A DNA stretch of 52,592 nt from Halieaceae bacterium UBA5085 (lineage in GTDB: Bacteria; Pseudomonadota; Gammaproteobacteria; Pseudomonadales; Halieaceae), in assembly GCA_002414665.1 (NCBI GenBank), contig DIAF01000038.1, forward strand, positions 26,852-79,443. Reading direction: 5' to 3'. A model generated the notes under the pieces. The model was not told the origin of the DNA, made no database searches, and saw nothing but the letters and a program-made list of their open reading frames with translations. How positions within the stretch are numbered: position 1 is the stretch's first letter; each line of letters begins with the position of its first letter. The position numbers and the translations under genes were made by a program. Of the stretch, positions 1 through 8,448 are shown one piece after another.

Positions 1-315
1 ACCAGTGCGAATCCGGATAATGCTGTCGAGATCGTAGATGAAGATCTTGCCGTCACCGATTGTGCCCGTATTGGCGGCCTGCGTGATGGCCTCGGCGTAG
101 CGCTCGGCCGAAGCGTCAGGGCAGGCGACTTCCACTTTGACCTTGGGCAGGAGGCGCACTTCGTATTCCGCGCCGCGATAAACTTCGGTTTTGCCAAGCT
201 GGCGACCATAGCCGCGCACTTCCGATACGGTCAGTCCTGTCGCGCCAGCTTCGGACAGCGCGTCAATCACCGCATCCAATCGGCTCGGTTTGAAGATGGC
301 TGTTACGAGTTTCAT
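1..315 (-). CDS. glnK: PII family nitrogen regulator (GlnB/GlnK), 3' end cut by window start
   Basis: Small trimeric signal protein that reports nitrogen status by binding 2-oxoglutarate and ATP/ADP and then contacting partners such as AmtB, glutamine synthetase adenylyltransferase or NtrB. The first 105 codons are present, starting with an ATG preceded by AAGGA nine bases upstream. Visible PII hallmarks are the T-loop segment YRGAEYEVRLLPK with Tyr51 (the residue uridylylated in proteobacteria) and the B-loop TGTIGDGKIF, followed by IRIRTG at the window edge. Family members are about 112 residues, so only a handful of codons are missing. An amtB gene often follows glnK, but that side lies outside the window, so glnB versus glnK cannot be decided. 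The sequence flavour is alphaproteobacterial. Confidence 0.9.
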   Translation of the reverse strand, partial: MKLVTAIFKPSRLDAVIDALSEAGATGLTVSEVRGYGRQLGKTEVYRGAEYEVRLLPKVKVEVACPDASAERYAEAITQAANTGTIGDGKIFIYDLDSIIRIRTG

Positions 316-383
316 GGCACGCAATCCTTTGATCTGTAATGCGAATTAGGAGTTTCTAAACTACCGAGGCGCGCGTAGCGGCG

Positions 384-1127
384 TCAATGGCTTTCGCGAC
401 CATTGCTTGTCGCAGGCCGCGCCAGACGCACTTTTTCGGTCACTGGTGCTGTAGCGCCGCCTCCAGGAGAGGCATAAAGGCGTTTCACTGCCTCCACCAA
501 CACCACGCCACCGAGCCCCGGCGCGAGCATTCGGCCCATCACTTCCCAGCCTTCGGCCGCCGAACTCACCAAAGGTGTCGCCATTGGCGGCATGTAAAGC
601 GCACTACTGGACGCTGTGACTTGAAACAGCCCGATCGAAAGCAGATTCATGAGCTGCGCGCGTGTCCAGGGGCGGCCTTGGCCAAACGGCGTCTTGGTCG
701 CGCGCGACCACAAGCCGGACCGGTTGGACGCCGCCAATACAATACGACCCTCTGGAGCCGTTATCCGCCAGATTTCCCGCAAATAGGCTCGCGGATTACC
801 CGATTCCTCGATCCCATGCAGCACGATCACACGATCAAACATGCCGTCCGGAAAGGGCAGTCGAACATCGCCTATGGCGACCGCCGCATTGCCGCGACCG
901 AACGGGTCCCATGAGACAGGTCCATGATCGAGCGGGATACCTGCCACGCTGCGCCCCGGCGCAGCACCAAAGGCCTCGAGCACCGGAATGGCGTATCCCA
1001 GACCCAGCAGAGAGAGGCCGCGCGCATCTCCCCAGAGATCCGTCAGCTTGCCGGACAGGATGCGCGTCGCTGCCTGCCCCAAAGGCGAGGCATAGAAACG
1101 TTGCAAGGTGACGGCATCCTGACGCAT
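384..1127 (-). CDS. class I SAM-dependent methyltransferase (Methyltransf_11-like)
   Basis: A 247-residue soluble protein with the outline of a class I methyltransferase. It has a degenerate SAM-binding motif I around LLGLGYAIPVLEAFG (residues 39-53), an acidic pre-motif near FPDGMFDRVIVLHGIEE, and a post-motif with EIWRITAPEGRIVLAA. Substrate is unknown. It lies 68 bases upstream of the PII gene on the same strand and only 38 bases from the divergent gloB. A methyltransferase next to gloB and a DUF985 cupin is, from general knowledge, a recurrent alphaproteobacterial arrangement, so it may be functionally tied to gloB. The motif-I glycine pattern is weaker than usual, so activity is not certain. 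Confidence 0.75.
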   Translation of the reverse strand: MRQDAVTLQRFYASPLGQAATRILSGKLTDLWGDARGLSLLGLGYAIPVLEAFGAAPGRSVAGIPLDHGPVSWDPFGRGNAAVAIGDVRLPFPDGMFDRVIVLHGIEESGNPRAYLREIWRITAPEGRIVLAASNRSGLWSRATKTPFGQGRPWTRAQLMNLLSIGLFQVTASSSALYMPPMATPLVSSAAEGWEVMGRMLAPGLGGVVLVEAVKRLYASPGGGATAPVTEKVRLARPATSNGRESH

Positions 1128-1165
1128 GAAGTGGCCTGTGCTAGTCTGGTCTGCAGGAGACGCTA

Positions 1166-1939
1166 ATGACGAAAATCACCCTCGACATACACAAATTTCC
1201 CTGCCTGAACGATAATTACGGCTATCTGGTTCATGAACCGGTCTCAGGAAAGACTGCGGCAATCGATACGCCGGATGCCGAAAAATACCTTGCCGAGGCC
1301 GATCGTAAAGGCTGGACGGTTACGCACATCCTGAACACGCACTGGCACCCCGACCATGCGGGCGGGAACTTGCGGATCAAGGAAGTCACGGGATGCACCA
1401 TTTACGGACCAGCCGGTGAAGCGGAAAAAATTCCCGGCATTGATGTGAAACTATCCGAAGGCGATATCGTCGAATTTGGGCGTACGAACGCGCGCGTGAT
1501 GGATGTGCCCGGGCATACGCTAGGCCACATCGCCTATCATTTCTCAGATCAAGACGTCGCATTTGTCGGAGACGCTGTCTTTGCACTTGGTTGCGGCCGT
1601 GTTTTTGAAGGCACGATGGAGATGATGTGGAACAGCCTGTCCAAGCTGAAAGCTCTGCCGTCAGAAACCCAGCTCTACTGCGCGCATGAATACACACAGG
1701 CCAACGCAAGGTTTGCCGTCACGGTCGACCCGCAGAATAAAGCACTGACGGATTACGCGCTCTGGATTGACGAGCGTCGTGCAGAGGGCCTTCCAACTGT
1801 TCCAACGCGGTTGGACAAAGAACTTGCCACGAACCCATTCTTGCGTGCCGACGATCCTGTACTCCAGGCGGCGATGGGTCATCCCGGCAACACCGTCGAA
1901 ACCTTCGCCGAAATACGTGGACGCAAGGACCGCTTCTGA
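1166..1939 (+). CDS. gloB: hydroxyacylglutathione hydrolase (glyoxalase II)
   Basis: Second enzyme of methylglyoxal detoxification, hydrolysing S-D-lactoylglutathione to D-lactate and glutathione in the cytoplasm. The 257-residue protein shows the metallo-beta-lactamase-fold binuclear metal motif NTHWHPDHAGGN (about residues 58-69), the second metal histidine in VPGHTLGHIAYH, the bridging aspartate in FVGDAVFALGCGRVFEGT, and the C-terminal CAHEYTQANARFA followed by NPFLR, which is typical of the GloB substrate-binding domain. The start is supported by AGGAG seven bases upstream. Its TGA overlaps the ATG of the cupin gene by one base, indicating translational coupling. Confidence 0.95.
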   Translation: MTKITLDIHKFPCLNDNYGYLVHEPVSGKTAAIDTPDAEKYLAEADRKGWTVTHILNTHWHPDHAGGNLRIKEVTGCTIYGPAGEAEKIPGIDVKLSEGDIVEFGRTNARVMDVPGHTLGHIAYHFSDQDVAFVGDAVFALGCGRVFEGTMEMMWNSLSKLKALPSETQLYCAHEYTQANARFAVTVDPQNKALTDYALWIDERRAEGLPTVPTRLDKELATNPFLRADDPVLQAAMGHPGNTVETFAEIRGRKDRF

Positions 1940-2385
1940 TGCGGGGTATTTCCGGAGATCTCGGCGCCCGAGAGATCATCCGCATGCTGGATCTGACCCC
2001 TCACCCAGAGGGAGGACACTTCCGGGAAACGTATCGCGCGCCGACATCGGACGGCAGCCGCGCCAGTTCCACGATGATCTACTATCTGCTGCAAGCTGAC
2101 GAAGTCTCGGCATGGCATAGAGTAGATGCTGACGAATTCTGGCTATGGCATGCGGGCGGCCCTCTTTCCCTCACGCTATCGCCACCCGACGGCCAAGGGG
2201 CAAGTGCGGTGACGCTCGGTCCTGACCTGCGGGCTGGGCATCGCCCGCAACTTGTCGTCCCTTCGCAACACTGGCAGACAGCGGAAACGCTGGGCGCATG
2301 GACACTGGTCAGTTGTATTGTTGCCCCCGGCTTCGAATTTAGCGGGTTTGAAATGGCCCCCCATGATTGGCGTCCAACCGTCTAG
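1939..2385 (+). CDS. DUF985 cupin-domain protein
   Basis: A 148-residue single-domain cupin of the DUF985 family. It has LTPHPEGGHFRETYRA near the N-terminus, SSTMIYYLL, a DEFWLWHAGGPL segment resembling a cupin metal-box, and the C-terminal VAPGFEFSGFEM that typifies the family. No reaction is established for these proteins. Some relatives are annotated as sugar isomerase-like or auxin-binding-like, but nothing in the sequence fixes a substrate. It is co-transcribed with gloB (one-base stop/start overlap), suggesting a metabolic or detoxification link. It converges on the glycosyltransferase gene with a four-base tail overlap. Confidence 0.85.
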   Translation: MRGISGDLGAREIIRMLDLTPHPEGGHFRETYRAPTSDGSRASSTMIYYLLQADEVSAWHRVDADEFWLWHAGGPLSLTLSPPDGQGASAVTLGPDLRAGHRPQLVVPSQHWQTAETLGAWTLVSCIVAPGFEFSGFEMAPHDWRPTV

Positions 2386-3191
2386 CGACGAGCCTTGAGG
2401 GCGCGCACCATGACTGGTGAAATCAGCGTCACAATCAGACGCTCCAACGGGCCGTTCGCAAATTTCCTGAAATACTTCACAAGGCTGCGCGCCTTGTGCT
2501 CGACCACAGCCTCAGAGGGAACGTCCGACGTCGACCCATAATGCAACGCGCCCGCATGAGGTTGATAGACTACGCTACCGCCAGACTTCAGGACACGGCG
2601 ACAAAGGTCGACATCTTCGACGTGCAGAAAATAGCCCTCGTCGAACCCTCCCATCTTGCGAAAGGCCTGACGATCCATCATGAAAAAGGCACCTGACACT
2701 GCACCAACTTCGATGGAGTTTCGGGGCGGCGGGTCATTTTCCAACGTCCACTTCCCCAACCCCATCGCACGCAAGAGCGTCAGCGTGTTGCGTCGTGCGC
2801 CTCGCTCCTCACGACCGTGGATATCAAAAATCTTGCCGCCGACCAGGACGGGTTCAGCACGCTTCTCCATTGCCGCCACAAGTCTTGCAAGCGAACCGCG
2901 GCGCAGAACCGCATCCGGATTGATGACGAGAAGCAGATTGCCGAGCGCCCCCGCCGCACCCTTGTTCACCCCGCCCCCAAAACCGGGATTCGTGCCATCA
3001 CGGACGATGTGGACTTTATCTGAATTTGCCTCGAACTCATCGATCCAGGACTGTTCCTCTGGCCGATTTCCGTTGTCGACAATGATAATTTCAGAAATGT
3101 CCGGATCGGACTTCAGGGCATAGAGACATTCATGCAAGCGAGGGCCGGTATGATAGGTCACAACGATCGCCGTAATTGTCGGGAGAGTCAT
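2382..3191 (-). CDS. glycosyltransferase family 2 (rhamnosyltransferase-like)
   Basis: A 269-residue cytoplasmic GT-A-fold glycosyltransferase, probably adding a sugar to a lipid-linked surface polysaccharide. It shows the N-terminal TAIVVTYHTGP strand, the IIIVDNGN nucleotide-binding motif, TNPGFGGGVNKGA (common in rhamnosyltransferase-type GT2 enzymes), VINPDA in place of a DxD motif, and the acceptor-side motif GFDEGYFLHVEDVDLCRR with the catalytic Glu-Asp pair. No membrane segment is evident. It overlaps the O-antigen ligase gene by four bases on the same strand, so the two form an operon. Donor and acceptor sugars cannot be told. Confidence 0.88.
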   Translation of the reverse strand: MTLPTITAIVVTYHTGPRLHECLYALKSDPDISEIIIVDNGNRPEEQSWIDEFEANSDKVHIVRDGTNPGFGGGVNKGAAGALGNLLLVINPDAVLRRGSLARLVAAMEKRAEPVLVGGKIFDIHGREERGARRNTLTLLRAMGLGKWTLENDPPPRNSIEVGAVSGAFFMMDRQAFRKMGGFDEGYFLHVEDVDLCRRVLKSGGSVVYQPHAGALHYGSTSDVPSEAVVEHKARSLVKYFRKFANGPLERLIVTLISPVMVRALKARR

Positions 3192-4471
3192 CCAAGCGAT
3201 CCTCTCACACGGCGAGACAGAACAATCAGCGCAACGACAGCGAGCGCCAAGGTAGACCAGAAAGCTTCATTCCAGACACTATAGGAAAAACTGAACAGGC
3301 AGAACGCCGCCGCCAGCATGCCGCCAATCGCGTAGCGAATATCCGTGCGTAAATTGTGCCCAATTGGCAGTCGCCATCCGATCAGCAGAACGGCGAGTGC
3401 CGCAACAAATGCACCAACTGCGCCCGTCTCGGCCCATATCTGCAAGGCCATATTGTGCGGATGCCCCGGAACGACCGGATACCGCGCCCAGAAATCCGGC
3501 AACTGCGCCATCCATTCCGGATAGGCTGCATACGTGTCCTGCCAGGATTTTGATGCTTCGATACCATGCCCCATCAGCGGTGTCTCCTGAATCTTCCCGA
3601 TCACGACTTCCCACGACCAGGCGCGAGACTGGAAAGACCCCGGCAAGTTCACACCACTTCGCTCCAGCATGTAGAGCAGCCCACTCATCAAGATCGGCGC
3701 TAGCGCAATATAGGCAGCGACAGCCGTGAACAGGCCGCGCAGGCCATACTTTGGGAAGACCCGAACAATAACGAAAGCGACGAGCATCAAAGCCGCGCCA
3801 AACATGGCGGCTGACGATCCGAGAACGCCGAAGCTGACAAGGCTGGCCAGCGCAATCATCAGTGCGAGCCCCTTCCATGCCAAGCCTGGCCGGGCCCCGA
3901 CATATGCTACAAGTATAGGCAGTACGAGCGCAAAAGCGTTCGCACCCCGATCAAGGTTCTGAAAGCCTGAGGAATGATTGAGCGGATCATCCCCGTACAA
4001 GACGGGCATCACTGAAGTCGCGAAGACCGGGCTGAGCAGGATCAGCAGACCATGTATGGAGAGGCTTCCCAATATCAGGCGGGACGAGATCTGTGCGCGC
4101 CCGGGCGCAGTTCGCAATGCACCGGCTATCAAGAGCGTGGTGAAGAAAAGCGTCAATATGATGCGCAGGCCGGCGGACCGAATGGCAAAGTCGCCGCCCA
4201 TCAATGTCCCACTGATGATTCCTCGCGAGACCGGAGACCAGGACTCACTCGCAACGGCCCAGACCAGAAAGGCCATGCCCGCCAGCAGGTAGTGGGCCGG
4301 ACGGATACCGGGTCGTGCAACAAATAATGCAGGAATCGCAGCCAGCGCGAGCAGCAGAACGTTACCCTGCGTCCCTGCCATGGAGGTCAAAGGCCACAAC
4401 AGGAAGGCCGCGGCGAGAAAAGGTGCGTAGCTCATGCCGCGCATCTTTTCGTGTTCCGCAGTACCTGTCAC
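3188..4471 (-). CDS. O-antigen ligase / polymerase family membrane protein (Wzy_C)
   Basis: A 427-residue polytopic inner-membrane protein with about ten hydrophobic segments and one large periplasmic loop between the later helices. The loop ends in VPGHPHNMALQIWAETGAVG (residues 334-353), whose His-Pro-His-Asn and Glu-x-Gly are the signature of the WaaL/Wzy_C superfamily. Members either ligate undecaprenyl-linked polysaccharide to lipid A-core or polymerise repeat units. The two cannot be separated by eye. The start is a GTG at 4471; ATGs at codons 10 and 13 are alternatives. The gene upstream of it, where the rest of a polysaccharide cluster might be expected, is replaced by thrS within 13 bases. 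Confidence 0.82.
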   Translation of the reverse strand: MTGTAEHEKMRGMSYAPFLAAAFLLWPLTSMAGTQGNVLLLALAAIPALFVARPGIRPAHYLLAGMAFLVWAVASESWSPVSRGIISGTLMGGDFAIRSAGLRIILTLFFTTLLIAGALRTAPGRAQISSRLILGSLSIHGLLILLSPVFATSVMPVLYGDDPLNHSSGFQNLDRGANAFALVLPILVAYVGARPGLAWKGLALMIALASLVSFGVLGSSAAMFGAALMLVAFVIVRVFPKYGLRGLFTAVAAYIALAPILMSGLLYMLERSGVNLPGSFQSRAWSWEVVIGKIQETPLMGHGIEASKSWQDTYAAYPEWMAQLPDFWARYPVVPGHPHNMALQIWAETGAVGAFVAALAVLLIGWRLPIGHNLRTDIRYAIGGMLAAAFCLFSFSYSVWNEAFWSTLALAVVALIVLSRRVRGSLG

Positions 4472-4484
4472 CTGTTGATCCGGA
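4472..4484. other. probable join between an alphaproteobacterial block and a gammaproteobacterial chromosome
   Basis: Only 13 bases separate the GTG of the O-antigen ligase (4471) from the thrS stop codon (4485-4487). Everything on the left looks alphaproteobacterial and everything on the right gammaproteobacterial. The interval contains GATC at 4477-4480. The usual partner behind thrS, infC, is absent. This fits a chimeric clone or assembly join, with a recombination event as the alternative. Confidence 0.55.
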
Positions 4485-6404
4485 CTAGTCGGACTTCAGG
4501 TCTGGTGCGAGGGCTTCTTGGGCGAGATCGCGGCAGGCATCCTCCAGCGAGATCATGTGCTGACCATTGCTGCCAAGCCGACGCAACGCCAGTGTACGGT
4601 CCTCAGCCTCACGACCACCAACCACCGCAATGATTGGCACTTTCTGAACCGAATGCTCGCGAACCTTGTAGTTAATCTTCTCATTGCGAAGATCGGTCTC
4701 GACGCGCAGTCCGGCCTTGCGCAGAGCAGCCGCTGCTTCCTCAGCGTACTCGTTCGCTGCGTCTGTGATCGCCGCAACGACAACTTGCACCGGTGACAGC
4801 CACATAGGGAAAGCGCCGGAAAACTCCTCGATCAAGATACCGATAAAGCGCTCCATCGAGCCTAGGATGGCGCGGTGCAACATGACCGGGCGCTGCTTTG
4901 AACCGTCCGACGCCGTATATTCAGCGCCGAGACGCTCTGGCAGAACATAGTCCAGCTGCAACGTACCACATTGCCAAACCCGGCCGATCGCGTCCGTGAG
5001 TTGGAATTCAAGCTTGGGTCCGTAGAAGGCCCCTTCCCCGGGCATGATCTCACAGGGCAGGCCCGCTGCATCAACGGCGTCCTGCAGGCCTTTCTCGGCC
5101 CGGTCCCAGGTTGCGTCATCCCCGGCCCGGACATCGGGACGTGTGGAGAGTTTCACGGCGATATTCTCAAAGCCGAAATCCCGGTACACGTTTTCGAGCA
5201 GGCGACAGAAGCGGATAGACTCCTCGACGATCTGGTCTTCACGGCAGAAGATGTGCGCATCGTCCTGGGTGAATCCGCGCACGCGCATGATGCCGTGCAG
5301 GGAGCCAGAGGGCTCATTGCGGTGGCAGCTGCCGAATTCGGCCAGCCTGAGCGGCAGGTCTCGGTAGGATTTCAAACCCTGGTTGAACACCTGTACGTGA
5401 CAGGGGCAGTTCATTGGCTTGACCGCGAACTGGCGATCTTCCGCCTGCAGCATGAACATGTCATCGCCAAATTTATCGGCATGCCCGGAACGCTCCCAAA
5501 GCGACATATCCACCAACTGTGGCGTACGGATCTCCTGATAGCCGTGCGCGCGCTGCGCCTGCCGCATGTACTGCTCAATCGCCTGATACAGCGTCCAGCC
5601 GTCCGGATGCCAGAAAACCATACCCGGCGCTTCCTCCTGCGTGTGGAACAGGTCCAGCTTCTTGCCGATTTTGCGGTGATCGCGTTTTTCCGCTTCCTCG
5701 ATGCGGGTGAGGTATTCCTTGAGCTGCTTCTTGTTGGCCCATGCAGTGCCGTAAATACGCTGCAACATCTCGTTGTTGGAGTCGCCGCGCCAATATGCGC
5801 CCGCCACCTTGGTCAGCTTGAATGCCTTGAGCTTGCCGGTGCTGGGCACGTGCGGCCCACGGCACAGGTCCATCCAAGGGCCCTGCTGGTAAATGGACAG
5901 CTCCTCTCCTGCCGGCAGGCTTTCGATAATCTGTACTTTATAGTGCTCACCCATGTTGCGGAACAGCTCAATAGCGCGCTCGCGACTCATGACCAGCCGC
6001 TCGACCGGCAGGTCATCGGCGACGATCTGCTCCATGCGCTGCTCGATCTTCTCGAGGTCTTCCGGGGTAAAGTGGTGACCGCTGGCAAAATCGTAGTAAA
6101 AGCCATCATCGATCACGGGGCCAATGGTCACCTGGGTGCCCGGAAACAGTTCCTGCACCGCCATGGCCAGCAGGTGCGCAGTGGAATGCCGTATCACCTC
6201 CAGGCCCGCCTCATCGCGCTCCGTGATAATCGCCAGGCTGACATCGCGGTCAATGACGTGACTGGTATCCACCGGATGCCCGTCCACAACACCCGCCAGC
6301 GCAGCCTTGGCCAGGCCCGGGCCAATTGCGCTGGCAACATCGTGAACCGAGACGGGTGTGTCGAACTGGCGCTGGCTGCCGTCGGGGAGGGTAATAGAAA
6401 GCAT
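4485..6404 (-). CDS. thrS: threonyl-tRNA synthetase
   Basis: Charges tRNA-Thr in the cytoplasm. The protein is a full-length 639 residues (E. coli has 642). It begins with the TGS domain (MLSITLPDGS), followed by the editing domain with HSTAHLLA and CRGPH, then the class II catalytic core. The core contains PMNCPCHVQVF (zinc-ligand Cys), the motif 2 region FGSCHRNEPSGSLHG, and motif 3 HRAILGSMERFIGILIEE. The C-terminal anticodon-binding domain ends around GGREAEDRTLALRR. AAGGA six bases upstream supports the ATG. In most bacteria infC-rpmI-rplT follow at once. Here the neighbour is an unrelated O-antigen ligase, which is the main oddity. The gene is divergent from a GGDEF-EAL gene with about 230 bases between. 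Confidence 0.97.
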   Translation of the reverse strand: MLSITLPDGSQRQFDTPVSVHDVASAIGPGLAKAALAGVVDGHPVDTSHVIDRDVSLAIITERDEAGLEVIRHSTAHLLAMAVQELFPGTQVTIGPVIDDGFYYDFASGHHFTPEDLEKIEQRMEQIVADDLPVERLVMSRERAIELFRNMGEHYKVQIIESLPAGEELSIYQQGPWMDLCRGPHVPSTGKLKAFKLTKVAGAYWRGDSNNEMLQRIYGTAWANKKQLKEYLTRIEEAEKRDHRKIGKKLDLFHTQEEAPGMVFWHPDGWTLYQAIEQYMRQAQRAHGYQEIRTPQLVDMSLWERSGHADKFGDDMFMLQAEDRQFAVKPMNCPCHVQVFNQGLKSYRDLPLRLAEFGSCHRNEPSGSLHGIMRVRGFTQDDAHIFCREDQIVEESIRFCRLLENVYRDFGFENIAVKLSTRPDVRAGDDATWDRAEKGLQDAVDAAGLPCEIMPGEGAFYGPKLEFQLTDAIGRVWQCGTLQLDYVLPERLGAEYTASDGSKQRPVMLHRAILGSMERFIGILIEEFSGAFPMWLSPVQVVVAAITDAANEYAEEAAAALRKAGLRVETDLRNEKINYKVREHSVQKVPIIAVVGGREAEDRTLALRRLGSNGQHMISLEDACRDLAQEALAPDLKSD

Positions 6405-6636
6405 GCGTTTTCCTTGGTGTCAGTGGTGACCCCTACTAAAGGCCACGTGAGCGGGCTACAATCAAAAGCTGGAGATCAGGGTTCGTGCAGCCCCATTTCG
6501 CCGAAATTCGGGCCGCGAATCATAACACAGGCAGCGCGACAGGTCACAGAATACAGCCTGCCCGGCGAGCGCGTGCGCAGCCAGCACAGGCTGCTGGCGA
6601 TTGTAAAGCGCAGCGTGTGCAGTAAATCAGCGCCAC

Positions 6637-8448
6637 GTGTTCTATAGTGACTCCGGCGTGCACCCACTTCGAGAGCGGCACCATGCAGGGAACCAGAGCG
6701 CTCAGTATACTATCCGGCCAACCACGCCGGACCTTCAGGCAGTCAGCTGCACCTCTGCCCGGCCGTCCACTGCCGTGAATCCTTCGCAGATCCCCCAGCA
6801 GTATCTGCAGACTGACTTCCTCAGCGCCCTGTTTGAGGCCATGCCGGATCTCTATTTTCTCTTGGACATGGACGGGGTTATCAAGGATTTCCGCGGCCGC
6901 CAGCAGGATCAACTGTACGTACCGCCAGAGGCGTTCCTCGGCCACCACGTGAAGGAGGTACTGCCCGCAGCTGTAGCGGCGCAGTTCGTGCAGGCCCTCA
7001 GCGAAGCAGCGCAAACCGATGAAGTGGTCTCCTTCGAATACCAGCTCTCCGTTCACGGTGCGGAGGCCTGGTTCGAGGCGCGCATCAGCGCGCTGCGCGA
7101 CCATCAGCAGGCCGTGTGTGTCGTGCGCGACTTCAGCGAGCTGCATGAAGCACGGAAACAATTGGAGTCCATGGCCCACTACGACGCCCTGACCGGGCTC
7201 GCCAACCGTGCGCTGCTCGACAAGCTGCTGGAGCAGAGTGTGCGCTCTGCCAGGCGCAACCAGCAGCGTATGGGCGTGATGTTCATCGACCTCGACCGGT
7301 TCAAGGATGTCAATGACACACTCGGGCACGCCGCGGGTGACCTGCTGCTGCAGCTGGCATCCCGGCGCCTGCAAAATACGCTGCGTGAGAGTGACACCCT
7401 GGCACGTGTTGGCGGCGACGAATTCGTGGTCGTACTGGACGATCTGGAAAGCATTGACAGCGCCTCGGGCGTTGCCCGGAAACTGATGAACGACATGTGC
7501 ACCCCCTTCGACCTGCAAGGCACGGAAGTGGTGATCAGCTGCAGTATCGGTATCAGCATTTTCCCGGATGACGCCGACAACGCCTCCCGCCTGCTCAGTT
7601 ATGCCGACACTGCCATGTACCGGGCCAAGCAACAGGGCCGCAATGACTGGCGCTTCTACACGGCAGACATGACCCGCGCGGCAATGGAGCACCTTGAGCT
7701 GATTGAAGCCCTGCGCTCTGCACTGGAAGACAACAGCCTGACGCAGCTGTACCAACCCCAGTTCGATTGCGAAACGGGACGCACCGTCGGTGTGGAGGCG
7801 CTGGCTCGCTGGCCTCGACCGGGGCGCGACAGCCTCGGGCCCCAGCGCTTTATCACGCTGGCTGAGCAGGCAGGGCTGGCCCGCCGCCTGGATCGCTGGT
7901 CGCTTGAGTCGGCGTGTCGGCAATTGCACCGCTGGTTGGACGAGGGGCACGATCCGGGGGTGGTCAGCGTAAATCTGAGCATTCATTCACTCACCGACGA
8001 AAGCCTGCCAGATGCGGTGGGCAGCTTCCTTCGCGACTATGCCATTCCCGCCCACCACCTGCAGATCGAAATCAAGGAGCTGGCCCTGCTGGGTGAGCGG
8101 CCGGCGGCGAAGGATTGCCTGAAGGCTTTGATAGCGCTGGGCGTCGATGTCGCTGTCGATGACTTTGGGTCAGGCTACGCCGCCCTCGAGTATCTGCGCG
8201 CACTGCCCGTCACAACGCTAAAAATTGACGCGGCTTTCATGCACGATGTGCCGGGCGACCCGGAGCAGGCCATCATTGCCAATACCGTGATTGCCATGGG
8301 CCGGGCGCTGGGCATGAAAGTCGTCGCCAAGGGCATCGAAAATGCGGAGCAGGCCGATTTCATTCGCCATCAACACGGCATACAGGGCCAGGGCTACTAT
8401 TTCAGTCATCCCCTGCGCCCCGAGCAGGTCGGCGAGCTACTGGACTAG
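6637..8448 (+). CDS. PAS-GGDEF-EAL cyclic-di-GMP protein with substituted EAL catalytic residue
   Basis: A 603-residue signalling protein for cyclic-di-GMP turnover with no membrane segment. A PAS-like sensor spans roughly residues 57-165. The GGDEF domain (about 180-340) has an intact GGDEF at 259-263 and an inhibitory I-site RESD at 250-253, exactly five residues before it. The EAL domain (about 355-600) keeps EAL (387-389), NLS, the IKE glutamate, DDFG, KID and QGYYFSHPL. However, the usual AEGVE is AKGIE, so the conserved Glu is Lys565. Diguanylate cyclase activity is therefore plausible while phosphodiesterase activity is doubtful. The start is uncertain: ATG 6637 lacks a clear ribosome site, and a GTG at 6775 just before the PAS domain is an alternative. 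Its tail overlaps the convergent sortase gene by 12 bases. Confidence 0.92.
   Translation: MFYSDSGVHPLRERHHAGNQSAQYTIRPTTPDLQAVSCTSARPSTAVNPSQIPQQYLQTDFLSALFEAMPDLYFLLDMDGVIKDFRGRQQDQLYVPPEAFLGHHVKEVLPAAVAAQFVQALSEAAQTDEVVSFEYQLSVHGAEAWFEARISALRDHQQAVCVVRDFSELHEARKQLESMAHYDALTGLANRALLDKLLEQSVRSARRNQQRMGVMFIDLDRFKDVNDTLGHAAGDLLLQLASRRLQNTLRESDTLARVGGDEFVVVLDDLESIDSASGVARKLMNDMCTPFDLQGTEVVISCSIGISIFPDDADNASRLLSYADTAMYRAKQQGRNDWRFYTADMTRAAMEHLELIEALRSALEDNSLTQLYQPQFDCETGRTVGVEALARWPRPGRDSLGPQRFITLAEQAGLARRLDRWSLESACRQLHRWLDEGHDPGVVSVNLSIHSLTDESLPDAVGSFLRDYAIPAHHLQIEIKELALLGERPAAKDCLKALIALGVDVAVDDFGSGYAALEYLRALPVTTLKIDAAFMHDVPGDPEQAIIANTVIAMGRALGMKVVAKGIENAEQADFIRHQHGIQGQGYYFSHPLRPEQVGELLD

Noticed and set aside
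6405..6636. T-box or tRNA-like operator in the thrS leader
   Set aside because: I looked for a tRNA-Thr-like or T-box structure in the 230 bases upstream of thrS and saw none that I could pair convincingly.
4971..6647. 558-codon open frame on the plus strand opposite thrS
   Set aside because: Its translation is low-complexity and matches no fold, while the other strand codes a complete threonyl-tRNA synthetase. It is a by-product of GC-rich codon use. Similar long antisense frames opposite rpsA (27737-29653), pheA (32485-33741), gyrA (36039-37376) and mtaD (37544-39007) were rejected for the same reason.
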